Shown here: piece by piece, positions 46,396 through 56,149 of the stretch
How positions within the stretch are numbered: the first letter of the stretch is position 1
How the letters are laid out: every line of letters starts with the position of its first letter
Assembly: GCA_020746995.1 (NCBI GenBank)
Contig: JAGPXD010000004.1
Coordinates: forward strand, 3,286,001 to 3,350,000
Reading direction: 5' to 3'
DNA: 64,000 bases
Source of the DNA: Plectosphaerella cucumerina
Lineage: Eukaryota; Ascomycota; Sordariomycetes; Glomerellales; Plectosphaerellaceae
Notes under the pieces: generated by a model
What the model was told of the DNA's origin: nothing
What the model saw: only the letters and a program-made list of their open reading frames with translations
Database searches by the model: none
Made by a program: the position numbers and the translations under genes

Positions 46396-48833
46396 ATGTC
46401 GAGGGCCAGCCATGAGCTACAAATGAATCCCTCGAATCCTACCAAAGGTCAGGTTTGGTGCGTCAATCGTAAACACTCTGGCACCGAGATGCCTTGCTGA
46501 CCGGCGAAATCAGTGACCGTTGCAGACGGTACGTATGGTACCAACCCCAAGCGATGACCTAGCTGACGTTGCTTGCAGCCGGAAGATCAGATGTCATGGC
46601 GAAGGAGATGAGGTACGCTTTGAAACTGGAATCAGCTGAGGTTGGAACTCTGATGGCATCTCTGACGGTTCCAGTGCTCCCCCTGCCTTGCCGCCGGCAT
46701 CATCTGCGTCAGGTCTGCAAAGCTTCAGAGAAATCGGAAGCGAAAGAGGTGAGAGTCACATCTGTTAATCATTGGCATTTGTTTTGACCATGTCAAGTTT
46801 CTACGAGGCTGAAGGGATTGAGCAACGTCGAACGACTCCGTCCAGCGTTCATCCGCAAACAGATCAGCATTCAAGTGCCTCTCCTCAAACCACCATTCCT
46901 GAATTGCGTCCCCAAAATGGCTCTTCGGCGTTTGGGCCAAGGTCAGCGGCCATTACTCATGGCCCTTTAGCGACTACAGATGCCCATCCCCAAAGTATTA
47001 AGCCTGTCACTGAGCCTATTGTCGGCCACATGGGTCGATTGGTGACCGACGACCAAGATGTCGCGATGTTCGCAGGCTCCACCACCGGCGTCCACTTCGT
47101 CAGCCAGGCTGAACAGCAGGTGCAGATGCTTCGCCTAGATGCTGCCAAGTTCCCTAGCTCCATCTACAGTCTGCATCTCCACGACCTATGGGGTTTCACC
47201 GCCCGACGACCTTCCGACCATGACATGGTGCGGGCCATCATGGCAGGGTTGCCTCTCAACGCAGAAGATGTCCTGACAGCTGCAATCAACAGATGGACCC
47301 CTATCTACCCAATCGTACACGCCAAAACAACCCTTGATTCATTCAGAGAGCTGATGAACATGACGATACCGCTGAACGACAAATCAGTTGCCGTCCTGCA
47401 TCAGATCTTGGGCCTTCTCGCCCTGGGCTCGATTGGAAACGGGGGTCTATGCGATAAGCAGCACTTCCACTTCCTTTGCCTCTCGGAAACGCACTACGCA
47501 GCATCGACCGCCATCCTGGACAAGGTTCTGGAGCGACCGTGTCTCCAGACGCTGCAGGCCTTGGAAATCATGCAGGTCTATCTCCAGGTGTCATCTCGCT
47601 ACACCATGGCCTCGCATCTCGGTGGCATTGCCACGCGCCTTGCGCAAAGCCTGGGGCTTCATCGTCATTCCCAACGTTTCAGATTTGATCCCTTGGAAAC
47701 GGAGCTGCGGCGAAGGGTATGGTGGTGTCAATACTCGCTCGACACGTGAGTACTCCCAACCCCGGCCTTCGACGCGTCACTGACATGAATTTCACAGCTT
47801 CTCGAGCACATATCATGGTCTTCCTCGTCTCATTCGAAACCAGGATGTTGATACGGACCTCCCAACCAGCGTGGACCACGAACTGCTGTCGCGGTCGCAT
47901 GTGGCATTCCCACTACCCGGCGAAGGGTCGCAGGTAGACGCAGCCCTGCATCTGTTCAAGATTTCTCAGATCATTGGCGATGCGCTCGAGAATCTGTACA
48001 CTACGACTAAGAGGCGTGGAGGTGTGGCCAAGATCACTCGCCTCCAGGCAGAGCTGGATATGTGGACACGCAGCCTTCCGGGTGCATCGTCAAATACCGA
48101 TCCATGGACCTCATCAGGTGCTGGTGGAGGGACAGCCTTTGAGCCAGCAGCAGAGACCGAGTTCCAGCCAGAGACATCGTTTGAAGCGCTGTTCCTCAGG
48201 GTGGTGCTCTGTGTTGCAACCATTCAGATCCACCGACCGGCACTCAGCTTCACCAGCCCGGATCCCCAGTCCACTAAGTCGCTTCATGCATGCACGCGAG
48301 CCTCGGGGGTACTCATCAGTCTGCTGGCATCCGGTCTTGGAGTCCATGACGCGTCAGCTACCTCGCATCCGACATCCGAGGGTCTCCTCTTGAGCTTGCT
48401 GTACCCCAGCGGTGCACACATGCTATGGCAGTCTGGTCTCACCTTGCTATACTTCCACTGGAAGCAGCGCCTAACAGGAATTCCAAGCAACTTCGACGAG
48501 ACCGTATACTCGGATGGAGAGCTGGAGGGGACCGTACAGCGGTGCATCCGGGCCCTTCGCCACCTGGGAGACTTGACTTCCGACGGACAAGACCCCAGCG
48601 CGCATCGGCTTGGCCAATGTGCAGACGTTCTAGACATGCTGCGCGAGAAGACTTTCCCAGCAGCTTCCGAGGCAGGGCGAGGACCAGACCCAGGGGCACA
48701 GCTCCCGGACGGATGGGATCAGGTCTCATGGAACGTGTGGGATTGGCCAATGGAGTCTGTGCTTGACTTCACCAATTCCATGGATGTGGCGCCGCTGGAC
48801 TTCTTTTCAGGAAGTCCCGGGGCTCATAGGTGA
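46396..48833 (+). CDS. Zn2Cys6 transcription factor with split zinc cluster
   Basis: Six exons (46396-46457, 46514-46528, 46579-46612, 46675-46748, 46798-47745, 47798-48833) give 722 aa. Splicing rebuilds a perfect binuclear zinc cluster, C-x2-C-x6-C-x6-C-x2-C-x6-C (CDRCRRRKIRC, six residues, CSPCLAAGIIC), at residues 21-48, followed by a basic RNRKRKR. The second exon is only 15 bp. The middle homology (fungal transcription factor) domain lies at about 200-460, with TAAINRWTPIYPIVHAKT and ASHLGGIATRLAQSLGLHRH. The in-frame ATG at 46423 is an alternative start; the ATG at 46412, in another frame, makes a 4-codon frame ending on it. Divergent from the ACS transporter and upstream of the lyase, it is the likely pathway regulator. 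Confidence 0.88.
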
Positions 48834-49254
48834 ACAGGTTAAGGATGTTCCATGGACAGGGCAGGCCAGTGCCGAATACAGTGTGAGTGGCCGCCCCTTT
48901 TCCACCAGCGACAGCGGGAGCACTTCAGACGGACCAACAAGCCCATCTATCGGCCAGTATCTGAAAATGAGCGGTGCTGCATTGCAATCTCGAAGACTTC
49001 AACCACATTTTACCCCGGAATACAAACATGTCCAAGACCACCCCCGCCTTCTCCAGACCCTCGGCGTAGCCTCCGAAGGCAACCCCGTCCTATCCCGCTA
49101 TCCCGCTATTCCGTCGCCGATCCTTCGCCCGCGGCCCGACCGGCATGTCACCTCTCCATGAGCCGGAGGATAGCCAACTTATAAACCTGCATGAACAAGA
49201 CATGACTGGCTCATCGTTGAAAATCTTGTCATTGCACTTTATCAATCATTCATC
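48834..49254 (+). promoter_or_regulatory. Promoter region of the lyase gene
   Basis: A 421-bp region between the regulator stop and the lyase start, both on the plus strand. Apart from the octamer array it is unstructured. Confidence 0.55.
49090..49113. promoter_or_regulatory. Three tandem CTATYCCG octamers
   Basis: ctatcccg, ctatcccg and ctattccg follow without spacing, about 142-165 bp upstream of the lyase ATG. The same octamer occurs twice in the transporter/regulator promoter. Confidence 0.5.
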
Positions 49255-50752
49255 ATGTCTGCTACATCAGTCTTCGACACCGTTCTTTTTGGCAACATCT
49301 TCGGCACGGAAGTGGTGCGCGAGTGCTTCTCCGAGCGGTCCTATGTCGCCCACATGATTGAGGCCGAGTGCGCCCTAGCCAAGGCCGAAGAGATCGAGGG
49401 CATTGTTCCTCCGGGCACTGCGAATGCTATTCGCGATCACAGCGATGTGGCCAAGATCGACTGGAAGTTGCTCGCCGCCAGGACGGAGATTGTGGGCTAT
49501 CCCGTCCTGCCGCTTGTTGAGCAGATGGCAACATGGGTTCCTGAAAGCAAAAGTACGTCGACGACATCCAAGCTCTATTTCTGCCTGTTGACCCATTCCA
49601 GGCGGATACATTCACTGGGGCGCCACCACCCAGGACATCATGGACCTCGCATCAGTCCTCCAGATGCGCAACGGACTCGCAATTGTGGAGCGCCTTCTCC
49701 TCCGCATCACCTCCGTCCTGCGGTCCATGGCGTCCAAGTACAGGGATACCCCCATGGCCGGCCGTACGCATCTTCAGCACGCCCTCCCCGTGACCTTCGG
49801 GTACAAGTGCGCCGTCTGGCTCTCCGGCCTAGAGCGACACGCCGAGCGCCTAACACAGATCAAGGAACGTTGCCTCCTGGTCCAATTCGGCGGCGCGGCC
49901 GGTACTCTCGCCTCCCTCGGCGCCGACGGCGTTCGTGTCAGGAAGACCCTCGCCGCCGTCCTCGGCCTGCGCGATCCCGTCATCACATGGCATGTGAGCA
50001 GGGACACGGTCGCCGAGATCATCAACTTCCTGGCCCTGGTCGGCGGCACCCTCGGCAAGATCGCACTGGACCTGATGATCATGTCGTCCAACGAGCTCAA
50101 CGAGGTCGCGGAGCCGTACGTCCCCCACCGCGGCGCGTCGTCGACGATGCCGCAGAAGCGGAACCCCATCTCGAGCGAGGTTATTCTCGCGCAGTCAAAG
50201 ATCCTTCGCGCGCAGTCGGGATTGCTCCTCGACGCCATGATTACGGACTTTGAGCGTGCTTCGGGGCCGTGGCATCTCGAGTGGGCGGCTATCCCCACGG
50301 CCTTTGTGTCTGTCGTTGGCGCGCTGCACCAGGCCGACTTTGCGCTGTCGGGGTTGCAGGTCAACGAGGACGCCATGCTCGCCAATCTGCGGTCGACGAG
50401 GGGTCTCATTGTTGCTGAGGCTGTCATGATGGCCCTCGCAGAATCGACGGGACGGCAGGAGGCGCATGAGATTGTGTACCGCGCCTGCGTCACTGCACAT
50501 GAAGGTGGCAGGTCACTGCTTGAGGCTCTGAGGGAGGTGCCTGTTGTTGTTGAGAATCTGCGGGATGAGAGGCTCGAGAAACTCTGTGATCCTACGAGAT
50601 ACTTGGGAACATGTCGAGAGATGGTTGACGAACTCCTGGCGCGGGGCGGTGGAGTGGCCGAGCCTCGGAAAGTCAAGAGCAATGGCGTTAACGGACATGG
50701 CGAGCTGAAGAAGGAAGTCGTTGCGAACGGTGTCAACGGATATTCCCACTAG
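49255..50752 (+). CDS. Fumarase-superfamily lyase (adenylosuccinate lyase / 3-carboxymuconate cycloisomerase-like)
   Basis: Two exons (49255-49552, 49602-50752) give 482 aa; the intron joins WVPESK-S to GYIHWGATTQDIMD. All three conserved regions of the superfamily are present: GRTHLQHALPVTFGYK, the TTQD segment, and the signature SSTMPQKRNP at 279-288, which covers the mobile catalytic loop. Sequence style is closest to bacterial PcaB-type 3-carboxy-cis,cis-muconate cycloisomerases and adenylosuccinate-lyase-like enzymes. Canonical fungal 3-carboxymuconate lactonising enzyme is an unrelated beta-propeller, so the true substrate is probably another succinyl- or carboxy-adduct. The C-terminal ~35 residues (NGVNGHGEL, NGVNGYSH) are low-complexity. 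It shares a promoter octamer with the neighbouring transporter and regulator. Confidence 0.88.
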
Positions 50753-50992
50753 TCAGCTTACTCTTGTTCAACTTACTACCTTATGTGATCTGTGCTCGAG
50801 TTGGCGCAACGCAAGTCTCGGCGAGAATTGCGCATAGTCTGTGCCCTTCGTGAGGTTTTGTTCCGATCAGGTAAATTCCAGCCTTGTCATGTTGCTATTC
50901 AATCGGAAAGATGCGAGTGCATACAGAGGATCGAACAGGTAGCAATGTGGTCAGAACGGTGGAGAAGAGGACATCGAAACACCCTAGGACTT

Positions 50993-51934
50993 TCAGACCA
51001 AAGCCGCCACAACCTGTTCCGCAGTAGAGAGTCGTCCACGCCAGCAATCTTGGATGACAGCGCCACAGCTGAGGCCGTCGGTTTCTGGGAAGTTCAAGTC
51101 TCCAAACCGGCTTTCGACTTCCTCATCATCAAGATTGCTAAAGGGCTCCTCGGCCGTCATGATGAAGTACAGCACAGAACCGAGGCTAAAGACATTGTCT
51201 GCTTGAGTAGGGCAGTATCCTCGTCTCCAGATCTTGGACTGGTACCGTGGGCCCGGCGATCCAGTAAACGCCGTATTTCCAGGGTACGAACTCCCGGCAA
51301 AGTCACAGATTCGAAGGTCAAGATCCTCGGTGAGAAGGAAGTTCCGGGGTGTGACATCCTGGTGGATTACTCCGACGGAATGGAGGCTCGTCAGCGCTTG
51401 GGCTGCCTGGAGCGCCCACTTCCGACGCATGTCGTGATGAGCGTCATGTTAACCCTTGAGGAAGGTGAGAAGGTCGCCGCGGGGGAGGTACTCTAGAGTC
51501 AACGCCTTGGATTCGTCCTCCCAGTCGATTAGTTTGGGCACGAAAGGAATGGATCCTAGCTGGAGGTAGACTTGGTGCTCCCGGTCCATGTTCTTGCGGT
51601 TCTTCTTCTCTTGCCAGGAGTCGTACGGATTCACAAGGGGAGTTTTGACAATGTGTCCTGAAGGTAGTCGCTCTACCAGTGCTGTTGAGCCAGATCCAAT
51701 GTATTCGCCTCGGGTGATGAAGTAGATGAAGCCGTCGGGGATAGCGTCCGGGATTCTAAAGGCCGACTCGGGCCACTTTGGATGAAGCTCTCTTTCCCAT
51801 TCTCCAGGAACAGGGACATGTCGGATTGTCCGGGGAGGAAGAGGCTTGAACGCCTGCAGCGTCCGTTGGTCGATGTCGCCTTTCACGTGTTCATCATTTC
51901 GACCAGACGCGTCTCCCTCGGCATGTGAAAACAT
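50993..51934 (-). pseudogene. Small protein-kinase-like gene broken by an in-frame UAA
   Basis: A 314-codon frame from the ATG at 51934 has a single internal stop, TAA at 51451-51449 (codon 162), between LTLEYLPRGDLLTFLKG and HDAHHDMRRKWALQAAQAL. Both halves are one kinase domain in the same frame: YIGSGSTALVERL, K in HIVKTPL, VIHQDVTPRNFLL (HQD replacing HRD) and ICDFAGSS (DFA in place of DFG). DFA/DFS-GSS is a recurrent form of this small ascomycete kinase-like family, so it may never have been a standard kinase. A CAA to TAA change (CpA to TpA) explains the stop. A-to-I editing of one base cannot restore UAA, and no intron removes it in frame. Translation may yield a 161-aa fragment. Confidence 0.7.
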
Positions 51935-52413
51935 CGTGCTACCGGAAATGGGCTGTAAAGAGGGGGAAACCAAGTACTGTATGAGTGAGTGTTGATGGAA
52001 AGCTCCGAGGGAACAATGGAGGTCAAGTTGGGGAGACGGGGATAAGTGGGGCGCGACATGAGTAAGGTCAGTGTAGACACGCAGCTGGAGCCGAGCCGGA
52101 CTCGAAAGGCTTCGTGTTTGCTTTCTCCGGACGACATCTCCTCCCACCTCCCGCCTCCCGAGCGAACCGGGAACACTTGCAGGGCAATTGGCATTCCGAC
52201 GGACGTCAACATCCCCTCGGCGGCCTTTTACCCCACCGACGACACACCGGCCCCGACCACGAGGGCCTCGAGCATGCGCACGCGATCGCACCGAGCTTCT
52301 CCCATAGCTTAGCTTTCCGACCATCCTCCTCGTCGCAGCAACAACCCAACCCACCGGGTCGCGCAGGTCGGGGCGTACAAGCAGCCGAGAACCAACCCGC
52401 CCCTTTAGGCAAC
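51935..52413. promoter_or_regulatory. Divergent region, kinase-like pseudogene / mannosidase
   Basis: A 479-bp spacer between divergent starts; no specific element recognised. Confidence 0.5.
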
Positions 52414-54511
52414 ATGTCCTTCGCCGTGCCCCGGAACGTCCCGTCCTTCCAGGACCCCCAGCGCGCCGATGAGGACCGCCTCTGGCAGGCCGCGGGCATG
52501 ACATCCCGCGGCTCCTCGCGAGGCCACCAGCAAGGCGGCCTCCTCGGCGGCGTGCACAGCCGCGTCGATGGCTTCCTCGGCACAAAATCCCAGCTGCCCA
52601 TGTACAAGGACAAGCCCTACACCTACGCCGCCTCGCGCCGCCTGCAGCCCTTCTGGCGGCGCAAGCGCTCGGCCCTGGGCCTCGTCGTGCTCGTCCTAAC
52701 CGGCCTATACTTCTTCGGCGCATTCGCAGATCACTCGAGCCACCTCGACCCCGCCCAGTGGACGTGGTTGCGCACCCCCGAGCCGCCTGGCAACAAGGCC
52801 GACTGGGACAAGAGGAGGGAGAGGGTCAAGGAGGCCTTTGAGCTGAGCTGGGATGCGTACGCTCGCTACGGCTGGGGTGAGTTGGGCATGTCGTTGAATC
52901 TGAGAGACTTTTGCTGACCATGTCTTCCCAGGCTACGACGAGTACCATCCTATCGCCAAGACTGGCAAGTACATGGCGCCCAAGGGCCTCGGCTGGATCA
53001 TCATCGACTCACTCGACACCATGATGCTGATGAACCTGACATCACGCGTCGTCCACGCCCGCGAGTGGCTGTCCAAGTCCCTAACCTGGGACCAGGACCA
53101 GGACGTCAACACATTCGAGACGACCATCCGCATGCTCGGCGGCCTCCTGGCCGCCCACTACCTCTCCAACGAGTTCCCCGAACTCGCTCCGCTGACCGAA
53201 GATGACTTTGGCCAGTCGGGCGAGGACCTGTACCTCGAAAAGGCCAAGGATCTAGCCGACCGCCTCTTGGCCGCCTTTGACACGGCCTCGGGCGTCCCCT
53301 ACGCCAGCGTCATCCTGTCAAAGTACCAGGGCAAGGAGTCTCACGCCGACGGCGGCGCCTCGTCCACCGCCGAGGCCACGACGCTGCAGCTCGAGTTCAA
53401 GTACCTCGCCAAGCTCACGGGCGAGAAGGACTTCTGGGACAAGGTCGAAAAGGTCATGCAGGTCGTCGACGACAACGGCGCCCGCGACGGCCTCCTCCCC
53501 ATCTTCCTGCACCCGGCCTCGGGCGGCTTCCGCGGCTCAAACGTCCGTCTGGGCTCGCGCGGCGACTCGTACTACGAGTACCTGATCAAGCAGTACCTGC
53601 AGACCAACAAGCAGGAGCCCATCTACGAGGACATGTGGGACCAGTCCCTCGCCGGCGTTCGCAAGCACCTCGTCACCTACACGACGCCCTCGCGCTTCAC
53701 AATCATCGGCGAGCGGCCGTCGGGTCTCGACAGCCCCCTTGTGCCCAAGATGGACCACCTCGTCTGCTTCTACCCGGGCACCATCGCCCTCGCCGTCACG
53801 GGCGGCCTGACCGAGGCCGAGGCCCGCAAGCTTCCGACCTGGAACGCCCAAAAGGAGGAGGACATGAAGCTCGCCCGCGAGCTCATGCACACGTGCTGGG
53901 GCATGTACAAGTGGATGGCCACGGGCCTCGCCGCCGAGATCACCTACTTCCGCGTCGACGAGCCTGCCCTGCCGCACGACGCGCCGCACGGCCCAGCCCC
54001 CGAGTTTGACGACGACCCCGCCGCAGCCTGGCGCAAGGACTTTGATGTCCACTCCCAGGACGCGCACAACCTGCAGCGGCCCGAGACGGCAGAGAGCCTG
54101 TTCTACATGTGGCGCATCACCGAGGACCCCAAGTACCGCGACTGGGGGTGGGAGATGTTCAAGTCCTTCGTGAACCACACCTCCGTCGAGGACGGCGGGG
54201 GGTTCACGAGCCTGAGCAACGCCAACACGGTCCCGCCCGTGGTCAAGGATAACCTGGAGAGTTTCTGGCTGGTGAGTGCATGCCTTTGAGAGAAGACGAG
54301 TTTGAACGCTGACACGCTGCAGGCCGAGACGCTAAAGTACTTCTACCTCTTATTCTCACCCAACGACTTCATCCCCCTGGACAAGGTGGTGCTCAACACC
54401 GAGGGCCACATCTTCCCTCGCTTCGACATCCCGCCGCTCATGTCGACGGGATGGAAGCGGAAGCCGAGGGGGCCCGATGGTAAGATTATCGTCGAGACGC
54501 CAAAGGAGTGA
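52414..54511 (+). CDS. MNS1: Class I alpha-1,2-mannosidase (GH47), ER type
   Basis: Three exons (52414-52876, 52932-54271, 54323-54511) give 663 aa. The enzyme trims a terminal mannose from N-glycans in the ER/Golgi lumen. It is a type II membrane protein: a basic stretch PFWRRKRSALG then a single span at about 87-105 (LVVLVLTGLYFFGAF). GH47 motifs follow: AWDAYARYGWGYDEYHPI, IIIDSLDTMMLM, FETTIRMLGGLLAA, SRGDSYYEYLIKQY, MDHLVCFYPGTIAL, and ETAESLFYMWRITEDPKYRDWGW. The final Thr of the calcium-binding loop, LNTEGHIFPRF, is in exon 3. Intron 1 splits 'WG-YDEYHP' and intron 2 'SFWL-AETLKYFYLLF'. Longer than yeast Mns1 (549 aa), mainly at the N-terminus. Confidence 0.95.
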
Positions 54512-54997
54512 TGAAGATGAGCAATGAGGATGAGGACGAGAAATATGTCGGTAACGGCCTTGTACATGCATAACCTGCGAGCTTGAATTGGGCAGATGAT
54601 GCCTGGCTTTGCGGGACGAGAGATGGAAGGGACACATAGCATTGAACATTCAATTGAATTACCTACTTACAATTCGCAAAACAGCGTGGTCTACTGTAGG
54701 GATGTCTTCATGTCTCGGTGAAGCCTCGGTGAAGCAATCCCCGCCGACCGCTGATTGGCCCACCCCAAATCCTGACGCCTGGCGGCGGGCGGCGAATCAA
54801 GCACCTCGACCGGGACAGCTCGACGGACGCCTTGGACGGGGGGAGCTCCAACCTCGACATCATCCATCACCCGCGACCACGAAGCCCACGATCACGATCT
54901 ACTCCCAACCGACCGACCCAGACCTCCCCTCTCCGAAGAGCCACGTCCCTCCCTCCCTCCGACCCCGACCTCGGCGTCGCGACCACAAACCACAACA
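54512..54997. other. Mannosidase 3' region and V-ATPase f promoter
   Basis: A 486-bp stretch between two plus-strand genes. Short frames only. Confidence 0.55.
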
Positions 54998-55364
54998 ATG
55001 AAGCCCGTCGTCAGCGCCGGCAACGCCTGGACCTGGTACACCTTTCCACGTCCGCCCACGAGTCCAACAGACTAACATCCCACAGCACCGTCGTCTCCAT
55101 CTTCGCCATCTTCATCCTCGGCACTCTCTCCCTCCTCTTCCGTGCGGAGCACCACGAGCTCGTCGGCGGCGACGGAGACCCGAAGGACCCATCCTCCGTC
55201 GCGGCCACGCTCTTCGTAGCCGTCATCGTCTATGCAGTACGTACCACCGTTCTGGGGGGATGATCTCGTTACTGACTTTTTGTCGCCAGGGATTCGCCGT
55301 GTGCTGCGGTCTCCAGGGCCTGCTGCACGTGAGGGAGAGCCGAAGGGGGGCGATCGCGCTGTGA
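54998..55364 (+). CDS. V-ATPase subunit f (yeast YPR170W-B / animal RNASEK homolog)
   Basis: Three short exons (54998-55035, 55086-55236, 55290-55364) give only 87 aa. It has two hydrophobic helices, VVSIFAIFILGTLSLLF and ATLFVAVIVYAGFAVCCGL, joined by a loop with HHELVGGDGDPKD. The start MKPVVSAGNAWTCTV and the HELVG...DP...VAATLFVAVIVYA pattern match the yeast YPR170W-B protein, now known as subunit f in the Vo sector of the vacuolar proton pump, and animal RNASEK. The intron positions fall after AWT-C and after VIVYA. The gene is short enough to be missed by length-filtered annotation. Confidence 0.9.
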
Positions 55365-56149
55365 AGGGGGATACAATCGAGGAGAATGAGGGCTAGAATG
55401 GACCCGGGGAGGACCCGGCGTGTATACGGAATATAGAGGGATGGTGCCCGCAGTGTCAGGACGGACACGTTCATCTGCCGGGCGAGATGGGGATGCAAAG
55501 CCTTGAGCTCCAGGCTGAGGCGACGTCGAACTTCTGACCAGGCGTCCGTAAAGGTCGACCGGCAGAGCTTCATTATTTCCTACTTCGTGTACCAACATTA
55601 GCATCGCACGAAATGATCGATTCATCTACGCACGAGGACAGCACATCTGACGTCCGCGTTCCATCACATTAGGCACGCACCCTTGACTAAGACTTTTCTT
55701 TTCTGCAAGGTACGGTAGGCTAGCAACTGCAATCTGAGATACATCGTACACCGACCCTCAGCGGGCCCCTATCCTTGCCAATTCTCGAGGTATCCAGCCA
55801 GCAAGCCAAGCGCGGGACGAGGCGGACGGACGCCCCCGGATCCAGGTACCCTGTACAGACAGACAGAAAAGCGGTTGCGTGCCGGAGAACGGTCCGGCAC
55901 GTCGAGGCAAGGAAAGCAGCTGTGACGGACTATGGGTGCTAAGTGTAGAGTCCTCATGATTCGTGAGCCGTGCGTAGGCGTAGTAAGTCGTCAAGATACA
56001 AACGGGGAGTAGGAGAGCAACGCGCAAAAACAAAGTGATGGAAAGATGCTGGTAGTCGTCCCGGCGCGCCGGTTGCCGGGACGTCATGTTTTGGTGTCAA
56101 TCGCACCTCCGAATCCCAAAACAGGAGACGGGTGCCGCCCCTCGCCCGC
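55365..56149. other. Convergent intergenic region
   Basis: A 785-bp region between the V-ATPase f gene and the NTF2-like gene, which run towards each other. It holds two 3' UTRs; the short frames here have no recognisable domain. Confidence 0.55.

Noticed and set aside
46772..47749. Start of the transcription factor at 46772 without a zinc cluster
   Set aside because: Upstream exons rebuild a complete Zn2Cys6 motif with correct phases, and 46772 lies inside the fourth intron.
51403..51450. An intron starting at GTTAAC that would remove the UAA in the small kinase
   Set aside because: The only fitting acceptor gives a 47-nt intron that shifts the frame and deletes conserved kinase residues.
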